Source of the DNA: Miscanthus floridulus
Lineage: Eukaryota > Streptophyta > Magnoliopsida > Poales > Poaceae
Length of the DNA stretch: 64,000 bases
Direction of reading: 5' to 3'
NCBI RefSeq assembly: GCF_019320115.1
Contig: NC_089581.1
Coordinates: 16,145,100-16,209,099 of the forward strand
Both the position numbers and the translations under genes were made by a program. The first letter of the stretch is position 1. Every line of letters starts with the position of its first letter. The notes under the pieces were generated by a model. The model was not told the DNA's origin. It was given only the letters and a program-made list of their open reading frames with translations, and made no database searches. Positions 23,773-35,606 of this stretch are shown here, one piece after another.

Positions 23773-25870
23773 GTTGGCTTGGTTGTTCACCTTGATGGCC
23801 ACCACCTTGTCATTTTTCTTCTTCTTTAACAAGTATGGTGTGGAGGCCTTCTTGTCCACCTTGTTGGTGTAGGTGTTGGAGAGCTTGATTATTTGCTTCT
23901 TCTTTTTCTTCTTTCCTCCTCCCCCATTCTTCACCTTGCACTCATAGGACTTGTGACCTTCCTTGTGGCACACATAGCAAACTACGGTTTGTCCTTCATC
24001 AAGCTTCTTCACTCCCTTGACGGTGTATCTTGATGAAGTTGGGCTTGCTTCACCTTGCCTTTCACTTGAGTCAAGTCCTTGGTGAGGCGAGCTACTTCTT
24101 GTTTGAGTTGCTCATTCTCTTTTGCAACCTCTTGTGTGCATGTATCTACAACAACTTTCTCAACACAAACTTGGTTGCACAAGGGTGAGTCTAAACATAA
24201 ATCGTTACAAGAAGTAGAGGCATCCTTTTTAGACATGTTAAGGATGGAACTTTTCTTTTTAGATGCCTTGGTGGGGGTTGTACTAACGGCTTCAAGATTA
24301 GCAACTTTATTAGTTAGCTCATCACAATGTTTGCACATGGTTTCCATTATAGCAAGCAAACTTTTATAATCATCTTGTGAGCTATCTAATTTTTCTTTTA
24401 ATTTTTTATTTTTCTTTACAAGTTGCTCATCATTGATTGTGCATGCATTTGTTGTTGCACTAGCCTCAAGTTGCTCAATTTTAGTAGATAGTTCAACATT
24501 GAGATTAGCAAAGTTCTCATATTGTTCAAGCAAGGTTTTGTATGCTTCTTGTGAACTATCTAGCTTTTATTTTATTTTTTGAGCTTCTTTTGTTGACTAG
24601 TGCAAACTTTAGCATAATTAAGATTTTGTTGCACAATTTCATTATAAGAAGGCATTTCAACATCACTATCACTCTCACTAGAGGATGAGCTTTCGTTACC
24701 TCGTGCCATAAGGCACATATGAGAGGAGCTTGATGATGAGTGCTTGTGGCCCCGCCTCTTGTGACGGTGTTCTTATTCACTTGAAGAATCATCCCATAAC
24801 CTTATTGATGTGAGGGCTTGGTTCTTGCATGCCTTCTTCTTTGTCTTGGGTGTGGGCTTGTTTGGACAAACTTCCACAAAGTGCCCCAACTCACCGCATC
24901 CATAGCATCCTCTCTTTCTTTGCTCATTTCTTTGATTGGTAAAAATGAGATCTTGAATTTGGATGGGCACACCCTTGACATTGAGCCTTTGGATCATCTT
25001 CTCCACCTTGTTGATTAGTTTGATTGATTCTTCATCAAGGTCGGAGGTAGAGGAGAAAGATTGATCATCTTCACTTGAATCTTCATCATCATCATCGTCG
25101 TCGTCTTCATCTTCTTCTTTATCTTCACTTGAGGAGCTTGAGCTTGAGCTTGTCTCAACTTGCTTGCCTTTCATCTTCTTTTTCTCGCTACATGCGAGAG
25201 CTTTGCCTTTGCTTCTTCTTTTTCTCGCTACATGCGAGAGCTTTGCCTTTGCTTGATGAAGAGGCTTCTTCTTGACCCATCTTACATGATATTTCAAATG
25301 CCACTATCTTGCCAATGACTATGCCCAGGGTCATGGTGCTCAAGTCCTCTATGTTGTGAATGATGGTGATGATGCTTGCATATTTCTTTTGTGGTAGCAT
25401 GGAGGTGATCTTCCTCATGATGTCCACATCTAGTTTTGTTAATCCTATTGAATGGAGCTCATTGATAATTAGATTCAAACGAGAATACATATCATGAACA
25501 AGCTCATCATCATTCATTGTAAATGAATCAAAATTTTGTTTAACTAGATAATGTTTTTGCTCATGGACAATAGATGTGCCGTCATGGAGCTCTTGAAGTT
25601 TTAACCAAATTTCATGTGCCATATTTAAAGTGAACACTTAGTTAAACACGTCCATGCTAAATGATTCAAACAAGCAATTCTTAGCTCTAGCATTGAAATG
25701 CATTTCCTTTTCTTCACTCTTTGTGGGTTTACCGGGATTCTTAATGGGTTTCATCCTGTCATGAGTGACTCTCCAAACACCCAAATCAACCGCCTCAAGG
25801 TGGCAAGCCATTCTAGCTTTATAATAGGGGAAGTTAGTGCCGTCAAAGTGCGGAGGCCTAGAGGTATCCA
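23773..25870 (-). pseudogene. SIRE A gag, broken
   Basis: The minus-strand start (ATG near 25870) reads MDTSRPPHFDGTNFPYYKAR and continues LEAVDLGVWRVT. Then come the UBN2-type gag body (MAHEIWLKLQELHDG; 25188-25637), an acidic Asp/Ser tract, the knuckle CYGCGELGHFVEVC at about 24890, coiled-coil regions 24009-24533, and a second knuckle CYVCHKEGHKSYEC near 23940. A 40-bp tandem duplication (25175-25254) shifts the frame, and there are stops near 25637, 24772 and 24555. The frame is cut at 23772 by the LTR of B. Confidence 0.87.
25175..25254. repeat. 40-bp tandem duplication inside SIRE A gag
   Basis: The unit contains TTCTCGCTACATGCGAGAGC and appears twice in direct succession (starting at 25175 and 25215). 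Because 40 is not a multiple of three it shifts the gag frame, which is why the peptide KGKALACSEKKK is read in two frames. Confidence 0.92.
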
Positions 25871-25887
25871 TCCCAACCACTCTAAAT

Positions 25888-26712
25888 AGCACCGAATGGT
25901 AAGAGGTATGCAAACCTCACTAAATGCTAGGCCTAAACCTAGAGCAAGCGCATAAGCGGTGGTCTAATCAACCTAAGCACTTCGCAAAGCATCTACGCTA
26001 ATCACCTAATGAATCACTAAGCACTATGCAAGTGAAGATCACTAAAATGGTGTATCAACACCCTTGATATATTTCCTCGGCTCCACGCTGCTCATTTGGC
26101 CGGTTGGGGGTGGTATTTATAAGCCCCACTGAGAAAGTAGCCGTTGGGGATGAAATCCCGCTTTTCTGCTACTGACCGGACGCTCAGGTCGTCCTGATCA
26201 GACGCGTCTAGTCGTCCTGACCATTAGAGCCGTGATTAACTGATTAGACGCTGCCAGCGTCCGGTCACATGCCACCAGACGCGTCCGGTCGCAATTTCGC
26301 TGCTCTAGAACCTTTCTGTACTCGATCGGATGCTGTTGTCCCGCGTCTAATCGATCTTGCTATTCAGCGTTTGGTCACTGCTTCTGCCGAGCCTCTTGAT
26401 CGGAGCGTCCAGTCACTATGCTACTAGCGTCTAGTCAGCTCTGTGAGCTCATTTCTTTGTGATCTTGTGTCCGGCTTGGTTCCTATCTTCGTGCTTGGAC
26501 TTTGCTCGATATCTTGGATCTTCTCTTATGCTTCTAAGGTCTTGCTTAAGGTGTTGATCATTGGATCATCACGTCACCTTCATCCAAGTCACGTCTTGCA
26601 CCCTTTTGAACTACAAAACAATCACTTGTAAATTCATTAGTCTAATTTGGTTGTGTTGGTCATCAAACATCAAAAACCAGAGTAAATGGGCCAAGGGTCC
26701 ATTTTCCTTACA
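25888..26712 (-). repeat. 5' LTR of SIRE element A, truncated
   Basis: It aligns with 12383-13217 of the other A LTR. The missing part is the U5 half of the LTR, the primer site and the leader, so gag starts only about 18 bp away. It ends TTTCCTTACA at 26712, next to the GCGAT target copy. The GCGTCCGGT array at about 26170-26440 is more degraded here than in the other copy. Confidence 0.87.
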
Positions 26713-26717
26713 GCGAT
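26713..26717. repeat. target duplication, right copy (SIRE A)
   Basis: GCGAT, matching GTGAT at 11828-11832 with one transition. It directly continues the interrupted G1 reverse transcriptase. Confidence 0.8.
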
Positions 26718-27600
26718 GAAAGAGTCCGATCAGGTCGTGACTTCATTCATCACCCCGTATGGTTCATACTGCTATGTAACCATGCCTTTCAGTCTAAAGA
26801 ACACTGGTGCCACCTATCAATGGTGCATGCAGCGATGCTTCACCAACCAAATTGACCCGCCCGACCAGCCTGACCAAGTCGAGCAGCCAAAACCAACAAT
26901 CATCGTCTATGTAGATGACATAGTGATGAAAATGGCTCAAGCTAGTGACCTGATGGCAAATTTGGCTACAACATTCGTGAACCTCTGAAGGTTCAATATC
27001 AAATTGAATCCCAAAAAATGTGTTTTCAGAGTTCCAAAGGGGAAGTTCCTTGGATACATCGTGTCTGAGCACGGCATCGAAGCCAACCCCAAAAAAATCA
27101 CGGCCATCTCCAACATGGGCCCTATACACAACGTTAAGGGCATATAGAGGCTCACCTGTTGTTTGGCCGCCCTAAGCTGGTTCATCTCCTAACTAGAAGA
27201 ACAGGGGATGCCTCTCTATAAACTTCTCAAGAAGACAGACACATTTGTCTAGATAGAGGAGGCACAATAGGCATTGGAAAGGCTCAAAGCATCACTGATG
27301 TAGGCCCCAGTCCTCGTCGCTCCCGAATGGGGAGAATCCCTCCTCCTCTACATCATGGCAAACAACCACGTTGTGAGCACCGCATTCGTCGTTGAAAGGG
27401 AGGAGCCAAGACACACCCTGAAGGTTCAATGACCGGTGTACTTCATTAGTGAGGTACTCACCGACGCCAAGGCTCGACCCCCCTAGGTGCAGATGCTTCT
27501 GTACGCCGCGCTTATGGCGACCCGGAAGCTCCTGCACTACTTCACCGACCATGAGGTCATGGTCATCACCTCGTACCCATTAGGAGACATCATCCGCAAC
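26713..27600 (+). pseudogene. G1 reverse transcriptase, 3' half, and RT/RNase H connection
   Basis: Continues with AMKESDQVVTSFITPYGSY, CYVTMPFSLKNTGATYQ and the catalytic IVYVDDIVMK; the YVDD codons at 26908-26919 are intact. Next are the thumb blocks FLGYIVSEHGIEANP and APVLVAPEWGESLLLY, and YAALMATRKLLHYF. Several TAG/TGA codons interrupt the second half. Together with 11405-11832 it makes an almost full gypsy RT by content, though not translatable. Confidence 0.88.
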
Positions 27601-27604
27601 CGCG

Positions 27605-28314
27605 ATGCCACGGGGACAAATCTCCAAGTGGGCTCCTGAGCTCATGGGTCACGACATCAGGTATGTCCCTCGCACCGCTATCAAGTCTCAGGCTCTCATC
27701 GACTTCATCGCCGAATGGACTGAAGTCCAGCTCCTAACCCCAGACGTCACCCACGAGTACTGGACAATGTACTTCGATGGGTCGGTTATGGCGCCCGGCT
27801 TGGGGGCTAAAGTGGTTTTGATCTCCCTAGATGGGAGTAGTCTCTGCTACGCGATCCATCTCCTTTTTTGGCATCAAACAACGTCGCGGAGTACGAGGCC
27901 CTCATCAACGGACTGCGCATCACCATCGAGCTCGGCGCTATGTGGCTATACGTTCGCGACGACTTGGAGTTGGTCATCGACAAAGTCATGAAGGAGTCTC
28001 CCTACAAGAGCCCTCTCATGGTAGCATACTGCTAGGAGGTGCGCAAGCTCGAGGACAAATTCCGAGGGATCAAACTGCATCATGTCCACCGAAAGGACAA
28101 TGATGTCGCTGATTTCCTCTCAAAATTGGCTGCCAGGCCAGTTCTGTCTCCAAATGGGGTCTTCATCAACAATCTCCACGAGCGTCTGCCTGCGTTCTGG
28201 AGGATCCGATCCAGACACACTCTGACACCAATATGGCACTCAGGGGCTCCGACCTCCCAACATGCCCTGACCCTGACCAAGTGCTTGGGGGCTCCGACCT
28301 TGGCGCCTCCATGA
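27605..28314 (+). pseudogene. G1 RNase H, frameshifted
   Basis: Reads ISKWAPELMGHDIRYVPR and then WTMYFDGSVMAPGLGAKVVL, with the first RNase H Asp in YFDGS. The frame shifts near 27860-27890 to AEYEALINGLRITIELGA with the Glu, and later VHRKDNDVADFLSKLA with the last Asp. These match the RNase H of Tat elements. The following linker (HSGAPTSQHALTL) is poorly conserved. Confidence 0.85.
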
Positions 28315-28439
28315 CAACGTTGCTCGCCGATGTCATCATGGTGGCACTCGATTAGGCTGACTGGAGAGCACCACTACTCACCTACCTCCTTGAGGAGGTT
28401 CTCCTACTAGAAAGGACTAAAGAGCGATGAATCACTCGA

Positions 28440-29231
28440 TGCGTCAAGATGTTCGTCGCCATCGGGGATGAACTTTACAAGCAAAGTCCGTCGGAAGTAC
28501 TCATGAAGTGCATCCCGATCGACCAAGGGAAACAACTCCTCCTCAAGGTCCATGCTAGAATATGTGGACATCACGTGGCCCCAAGGTCACTAGTCGGGAA
28601 AGCCTTTTGCCAAGGTTTTTACTGGCCCACTACACTGCAAGATGCAGAGGAGGTTGTCCGCATGTGTGAAGGATGCCAATTCTATGCTCGGCAAACTCAT
28701 CTGCCGGCATTAGAGCTTCAGACCATCCCCATCACCTGGCCATTCATAGTCTGGAGCCTTGACATGGTCAAACCCCTCAAAAAGGCCCCGGGTGGCTTCA
28801 CTCACCTGCTCATGGTGGTGGACAAGTTCACCAAGTGGATAGAGGCGAAACCCATCACCAATATCCGCTTGGAAGAAGCGGTCAAGTTCTTCCTTGACAA
28901 CATCTATCAGTTTGGTGTCCCTAACTGTATCATCACCGACCATGGAACAAACTTCACTGAGAAGAAGTTCCTGGACTTTTGTGACTGATACGGCATCAGG
29001 ATCGATTGGGCCTCGATCTAACACCCACGTACTAATGGTCAGGTCAAGCGGGCCAATAGTATGGTCCTCCAAGGACTTAAGCCCCGCATCTTTGATAGAC
29101 TTAGAAAGTATGCTAGGCGATGGGTTGCAGAGGTCCCAATGATCCTCTGGAGCCTAAGAATGACCCCAAACCGATCCACAGGGTTCACCCCTTTCTTCCT
29201 AGCATACAGAGCCAAAGCAGTATTGCCATCC
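28440..29231 (+). pseudogene. G1 integrase, catalytic Glu replaced
   Basis: It has the H2C2 zinc module (HARICGHH...MCEGC), then the core with Asp in WSLDMVKP (28761-28763) and Asp in ITDHGTNFT (28938-28940). The third acidic residue should be Glu in GQ-x-E-RAN, but the codon at 29046-29048 is AAG (Lys), exactly 35 residues after the second Asp. Stops occur at 28987-28989 and 29020-29022. The domain is interrupted at 29231 by the solo LTR and resumes at 30108. Confidence 0.88.
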
Positions 29232-30102
29232 TGATGAGGACATGACACCCACACATATGACCATGTTTGGCACATGGTATGGAGGGGTAGGAGGCCAGCA
29301 AGGGTATCCAAGTCAAGAAGGAGGTCCAAGGCTAATTCGGTTTGAGTCCCCGAGGTGGAGGCCCAAAGCAACTCAAGTTCGAGTCTGCCTCGGCCTCCAG
29401 CACCAGTCTGCCTTAAACTGGTCACCCAGGATGCATCCAGACTCCGTTTTTGATGATCAACATATGTATGGAAAGCTAATTTGATAAGGAAGCCAATTCA
29501 AGTGGTTTCACATCAAAAGCTCTTTGGAATAAACAGGAATCATCAAAACAAGTCAGCGTCCAGAATCTACCAGGGTGCTGCGACACCGTCTTTTGGTCCG
29601 TTGGACTGTGTATCGTGTTTGGGCCTATTAGGGGGCGCGTCCAGGGGGTGACACCCAAGACTATAAATAGCAGCCTTCGCTCTCCTTATGGTTTGGGTTT
29701 TGTTTAGTTCTTGATTTCCTCATAAAACAGACATCGTTTTGCTGCAACTGTGCCGCCAAGGCTGCTTGCTGTGAACCAGGGCCCCAGTTCTTGATCTTGT
29801 TCGCCTATGGCGATTAGTCCTTTCGAATAAAGACTTGGACTCCTTCTTGAATTCATAAGCCTCATATCTATTTGCAATTTTAGATTGCATTCATCCCATT
29901 CTTGCTTGTGTTCTCGATTCACTTGCAGGAAAGCCTTCTCGGCGAGGTCAATCGCGTTCGCGTGGTTGATAACCAACGGAGCAGTGGTGTAATGGTTGTG
30001 GGGGTCCGAATCAGTCTTGGTTCAAAGCCTCGATCATGAACATCGAGTCTCCACCAATCGACGCTATCATACCTATCGGAAGATCGGGCCTTGTCTACAT
30101 CA
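29232..30102 (+). mobile_element. solo LTR inserted in G1 integrase
   Basis: The 871-bp segment starts TGATGAGGACATGACACC and ends TTGTCTACATCA, flanked on both sides by CATCC (29227-29231 and 30103-30107). Removing it with one CATCC rejoins the integrase codons for AVLPSDL-NHGA. A TATAAATA box at 29662-29669 marks it as a plus-strand LTR. No internal region remains, so it is a solo LTR left by recombination between two LTRs. The open frame at 30036-30353 starts inside it and is a fusion artefact. Confidence 0.92.
29662..29669 (+). promoter_or_regulatory. TATA box of solo LTR
   Basis: TATAAATA followed about 30 bp later by a plausible transcript start region. It sets the orientation of the solo LTR. 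Confidence 0.65.
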
Positions 30103-30472
30103 CATCCGACCTCAATCATGGTGCCCTAAGAGTAAAGGCCTTTGACCGAGACCAAGCTACGAAGGCTCAGCAGGACACGGTTGACCTACTCGAGGAGGCT
30201 CATGAGATGACTGTCATCCACTCTGCTCATTACCAGCAAACTCTTCGTAGGTACCACGAAAGAAAAATCAGGGGGAGGATCCTCGAGGTTGGTGATCTCG
30301 TACTCAGGAGGACCCAGTCAACCAAGGACAAACATAAGCTCTCCCCACCATAGGAAGGACCATACGCGGTGGTCAAGGTGATCCAATCAGGCGCCTATCG
30401 GCTGAAGGACGACAATGGCAATGTTCTCTTCAACACATGGAACATTGAACAGTTACGTCGTTTCTTTCCCTA
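30103..30472 (+). pseudogene. G1 integrase C-terminal part
   Basis: Reads SDLNHGALRVKAFDRDQA, then AHYQQTLRRYHERKIRGR, VGDLVLRRTQS and KHKLSPP. After a TAG it continues GPYAVVKVIQSGAYRL and WNIEQLRRFFP before the terminal TAA at about 30470. This is the normal end of a Tat-lineage polyprotein. Confidence 0.87.
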
Positions 30473-31105
30473 AAGCTCGGTTTTACCGCTTTTTCCATTC
30501 AATGTTTGCTCCTACAGCGCCCTAGCTCGAGCACTCTTGGCCTAGGTTGCTTAGGGGCTCCAGGGGGTGCGATACCACCCTCTTTTTTTACTATCATGTA
30601 GTAATACTTTTCGCCCAAACAAAAGGGCGTCGCCCAAACAAAAGGGCATTCCGTTCTTTTGATTACCCTACATAACTTGCACTTTAATCTCCTGATCGAT
30701 CACACCCCACCACGACCTACGGTTATGAGCAGCTATGCCTCATGGGCCATGCCCAGGTTCTTAAGGTTGCAGCCTATGGGTCAATGGGATGGTGCGAAAA
30801 AGAAAGGACAAAAAACAAAGCTACGCAAGGGTAAAAACAAGGGCGAATGGGACAAGCTTCCCCTCATGAGTGATTTCATCCAAAACAAACTTCCAATATT
30901 CATGAATGTAAAAACTATTCACACGGGGGCTCCCCCATGAACTCATCTTTTACATAAACTGACTATTTCTACTCTAATTCCATTATGGCCCCCCGGCTTC
31001 ATCGGCTGATGGTGCGATTGACAAGGACGAAGGCAGCTCGGCTGTGGTCAAACGGCGAGCTTCCATCACCCACTGCGCGGTGACTCACCCGACCCCTTGG
31101 TTTTG
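30473..31105 (+). mobile_element. G1 non-coding 3' region, first part
   Basis: Sequence after the pol stop and before the Tekay-like insertion. It contains a short direct repeat of CGCCCAAACAAAAGGGC (about 30612-30648) and no recognisable protein. It continues after the insertion at 39760. Confidence 0.75.
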
Positions 31106-34100
31106 TGTAACACCCTCGGTGTTACATTGTATAGCTTTTTGCTAACACGTTGCATAAGCATCATATTTGTGTATATATGTTGGTATTATAGGGTATAGAG
31201 CAATTTTTGAAACTTGAAGCGTTCATTTGAAACAGGAAACGAGATTACATTTCATGCCGCATGGTGTTACTTAGGGTTCTTAACGAATTTTTATTGAATG
31301 GAAATGCTATAGGACACGTATGTAAACTTTAATAAAGTTGGTAGTATAAACTTCATAGGTGATGGTGAAATACTTGCGGTTGGAAATGGGGTTCGCTAGC
31401 TAGGGTGTCAAGTAGCTTGGGAAAGGAATGCGACGCAAAACCGTTCGAAGTTTAAGTCATTTCGCGTAAGTTTGAAAATGGGTCCATGAAGTCATGTTCG
31501 GCAATTTTTGTAGAGCGATCGGATTAAGAAGTGGCGAGATGTTTTGGCTTGGTTGGCTAGCCCTAGGTACGACTTTGAGTGTAGAACAACTGGTTTGGCG
31601 TTTGGAGCATCGGGTTTGAGTTTTTGAGCCGCTTTAATAAGCGTGCAGGTCACATATCTATGAACGGTGCCAGCGCTGGCCGTGGTCACCCTGCTTGGCT
31701 CTCGGTGTTGTCATGCCAGTGCTCGTCATCATCGCATCTGCTACCTTGTGAACGTGCCATGCGTGGGCCACTGCACCGGCCATCCTCGCCACTGGCACTG
31801 CCCTACTGACCACGCCGTGTTGCTGCCTTGGCACGCCGCGCAAGCTCTCGCTCACGCCCGGCCACATGGTCCCACATAGCCGCGTTGTGCTGCACCGTCG
31901 TCGCGCCCGCGCACACCGCCCACATGCCTGGCCATGCTACTAGCCAGGGTCCCTGCTGCTGTGCCCTGGCACGCACTCGCGCACGCACACACACTGCACC
32001 GGTGGGTGTTGCTGCTCTACCCATCGTCGCGTTCGCTTGCGCCATTCTGGTGTCGCCGTTCACCAGGCGCACTCACGAGCATCACCTGTGTGTCACTATT
32101 GCCGTTGACGTAGCGCAGCTGCACGCACGTGGGACGGCCGCCTACTTTGCCAACACACCCGTGTCTGCTGCCACTTTTCGTTGCTACCTTCCCGGACCTG
32201 CCACCCTCTGCAGCGATCAGTGCCGAGTCGCCATCGGCGCACGTGCGGTGCAGTGTGGCAACGTCTTGTGCATGCCTCGCTACTCCCCATCGCTCGTGCA
32301 TGCTTGTACCTTGCGTTAAAAATGGCCACGACAGTGTCGAGCCAGGCCATGCCTAACTCCCCTGTCTCCGCTGTCGCCATGACCGACGGGGTCGTTTCTT
32401 TCGATTTGTTGTGATGGTAGCACTATAACCCAATTAGTTGTGTCCTCGGCTTCGCTGGGTAGCCAGCCATCCAACCGACCCCACCTCACTGCTTGTGTCC
32501 CCGCACCGTGCCTCAATTTTGAAGTGCCGCTCCGCCAGGCCCTTAAGACTAGGGTGCCCTGGCCGTGGGCAAGCCACGTAACCAAAGCGTATCGTTTCAA
32601 TTCCTTGCGTTGATAGCCTCATCTCCACTGGCTAACCACCACGTGCACCTTGGCTAAAGCGCTACCGCAGCCCAGCTTTCCCTGACGTGGCCGTGCCATC
32701 GCCATGCGCCGCCACACCACCCCGCGCGCACGCGGCTAGCTCGGCTCGGGCCATCTCCGAACGAATCACCGTCTCAAAGGGTTCCGTGGTGAGTCACTAG
32801 AGCTCACTAGCTACCTATTTTGCCCCGGCCTTGCTGACATTCACCGAAATAGCACCGCCATGACTGCAGGACCTCCGCCACCGTGGTCAGACCACGCTGC
32901 TACATCCCGGCTCGCTCTTCCTTCGCCCAGCACTTCGCATTTGCTCCTAGGTAAGGGTCGGCTCGGTTGTTGGGGAGGGGAAAGTCTGTTGTGGCCGACG
33001 TATGCCGTCGGTGCCAGTGCCACCGCGTCGGAGCACGCGCGAGTGTTGGGGATGTAGCTATTGTGAAGGTAGGATATTCCAAGGGCGTAACCGTAAAACC
33101 ATAGACAAGCGAAACAGTGCCTTAGCGCTCGTGGGGAATATAGAGTAGTCCGAGGGGGATTCTGCTTATTGCCTGGTGTGCGTGGGTTCTTCCCTCCATG
33201 GGCCGCGCCCCCGCGTGGGACGCGATGTGCTTAGTATTATGTAGATTAATATTTGTAGGAATATTTGTGGAAAATTGGTGATAGCTATAGATATGAAAAT
33301 TCTACAGTAGGCTCACTAGGTTGGTAGGTACTTGCTATAAATTTTGTAGCCCTAGAGTAGGTTAATAAGTAGAGTAGCTATTATCCTTGCTTTATCGTAT
33401 GTAGTGTAAACCAGCATTAGGAGTAAGGATATCTGTACTTGTTATAATAATAAATGCCATACTTCATGCTTGCTAATAGTAGCAATAGATAACATAGTGC
33501 CATGGTCGGTAGCACTAGCTTAGTAGTTGGACAAATGTACTTTCATTTTAAGAGTTGATGTTGCTACATTACTAAGCATTGCATCACCATTTCATGTATG
33601 TAGATCGCGAGCTGGTAGAATTCGTGCCCGTTGACGAACAGGAGTATGATGAGGTGATTGTGGAGTACGAGGAGGAGATCCTTATGTAGGAGGGAGCCCC
33701 GGAGCCTATTGGTGCTGACCTTACTGACCCGTCGCCTGCCCAAGGCAAGCCCCGGTGCATAACCCCTATTTTTAATGATCACTAAATATATATGATGTGC
33801 ATTTACGTTACAGGAATTTTATGGAAACTACATGCATAAATATATCTACCTATGAGTCCTACTAGTACAGGTCCAGTTGCTGCTATGCTCCGGATATCGG
33901 TAGCGTGAGTGACCTGCCGTTACTCACAAGTAGGTGATAAATATGATCACTCATGATAAAACATGTAAAGATAAATGGTGATCGGACAGGGATGTGGTTT
34001 GGGTATTGGTGGGTGTAAAGGGTTGTGTCCTACAGCCAACAGGGCATATCTCGGTTACACTTTTTCCCTGTCTATGTCGATTAAGGACCGGTCATTGCAT

Positions 34101-35010
34101 AAGTCTCTAGGCAAGTCATAGATCTATTGTCCCAAGCGCATACTTGTGTATGGGTGTAGGGAAGACTCGTTGCTCTCTTATCATGGATTTGTCTCTTTCT
34201 AGACCAACTGATTGGAGGCGGGGTGGTGGAGGTCCTTACACCGCACTGAGTCTGGGACTCAGGAGTAGGGGCTTGGAGTCCAAGTTTGGACGGGGACCTA
34301 GACACCTAGGACAGGAGGGTGATGGGTTAGTCCTACTTGTGCCTGGGGTACAAGTGGGGCGTGTGTTTTCGAGGCACCCAGCTGGGTATATTGATTCACG
34401 AATCATTGGGAAATCAGGTATGGCTTGTCTTTGGTCTAGCACCGTAGTAAGAACTGAAAGATGGAAGATGATGAAATGGAACTGATTGCTCAACTCTTGC
34501 TTGAAAATAGAACAGGTGCTTATATAGACTGGATAGATAATAACTTAATGCGGCCAATAATAATAACTTAAACAAGGACTCACTATTAGTATTGCTTTCT
34601 GCTAAAATAAACCAGCAAACCATAAAGCTTCTCATATTCCTTGGAGTCGGGAAATTATTCCCACTAGTCGGAGAAGTCTTGCGAGTACATTGTGTACTCA
34701 GGGTTTATTTACCCCTATTGTAGGTGATGCATGAGAAGTACCTTTGTGTGGAGGATTCTTCTGGTGGGCTCAGACGGATCCTTGTTCTTATAGCTAGATG
34801 TTTATTTTAAATTCTGTTGTTTGTCATTCTGCACTCTGACATTTGGTATTGTAATAATGTACTTTTTAAGAAACTCTGATATATGAAATGGACAAGTATT
34901 GTAACTCGTTCTCATTATTGGATCCTTGGGAAAAATGTAGATCTTTAGGGTTCTCCCTTGGGGTGTGCCTGACGGATACCGCCCGCTGTAGCTTGCTTTC
35001 GGGGTTCTTA
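31106..35010 (+). repeat. 5' LTR of Tekay-like chromovirus, about 3.9 kb
   Basis: It begins TGTAACACCCTCGGTGTTAC, an inverted repeat at the terminus, and aligns over its whole length with 35607-39759. It lacks about the last 60 bp, ending at 35010 where integrase sequence begins directly. It also lacks about 285 bp that the other copy has near 37600-37930. The GC-rich part (31650-32350) gives open frames on both strands that are not genes. Confidence 0.87.
33604..33784 (+). pseudogene. small acidic ORF in left Tekay LTR, one nonsense codon
   Basis: It is preceded by an acceptor-like TTCATGTATGTAG. It encodes RELVEFVPVDEQEYDEV, then an acidic stretch and DPSPAQGKPRCITPIF, ending at a TAA. A TAG at 33687-33689 breaks it. 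The right LTR has the same ORF intact. I do not recognise the family. Confidence 0.5.
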
Positions 35011-35518
35011 TTCAGAGTCATTTGAAGGCAGCCCAGAGTCAACAGAAAGCCTATGCCGACAAGCGAAGAAGGCCTTTGGAGTTTGAAGTTGGGGATTATG
35101 TGTACCTCAAGGTGTCTCCTATGAGAGGAGTGCATCGGTTTGGTATTCATGGCAAGCTAGCTCCCCGATATGTGGGTCCCTACAAGATTTTGGCACATTG
35201 TGGCCCAGTGGCGTATCGTCTCCAGCTCCCCGATATCTTGTCTATGGTACATGGTGTGTTTCACGTCTCCTAGTTGAAGAAATGTCTGCGTGTGCCTGAG
35301 GAAGCTATGGAAATTGAAGGGCTTCCCCTCCAACCAGATTTGACTTATGTTGAACATCCTATCAAAATCCTTGATGAGAAAGAAAGAGTAACTAGGAACA
35401 ATGTGGTAAAGTTCTATAAAGTGCAGGGGCAAAACCATTCCGAGGATGAAGCCATCTGGGAGCAAGAGAGTTACTTATTGAAGCATTATCCCCACCTCCT
35501 CTTTGGTGCTGATAGTTA
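35011..35518 (+). pseudogene. Tekay-like integrase C-terminus and chromodomain
   Basis: It starts abruptly with QSHLKAAQSQQKAYADKRR, then the GPY/F-type block (FEVGDYVYLKV, GKLAPRYVGPYKIL), a TAG at 35271-35273 in HVS-stop-LKKCLRVPEE, and a chromodomain-like end (VEHPIKILDEKE, VVKFYKVQG, EAIWEQESYLLKHYPHL). The aromatic and WE residues of the chromodomain are visible. Chromodomains of this lineage target integration to chromatin. The rest of gag and pol is deleted, so only about 600 bp of interior remain between LTRs. Confidence 0.9.
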
Positions 35519-35584
35519 GTTGCTGCGTCAAAATGTATTTCCTATCTCCTTCTCACACTAGGCATAGGAAATCTCGGGTCGAGA

Positions 35585-35606
35585 TTTTGTTTGAGGGGGG
35601 TAGATT
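35585..35606 (+). other. polypurine tract before right Tekay LTR
   Basis: TTTGAGGGGGGTAG lies directly before the TGTAACACC start of the right LTR, as expected for plus-strand priming. Confidence 0.8.

Noticed and set aside
30036..30353. 105-codon frame with ATG near integrase end
   Set aside because: Its first about 22 codons are solo LTR sequence; the rest is the G1 integrase C-terminus. Fusion caused by the insertion.
31803..32380. Overlapping open frames of 90-163 codons on both strands
   Set aside because: They lie in the GC-rich part of the Tekay-like LTR, occur on both strands at once, and recur altered in the other LTR. Composition artefacts.
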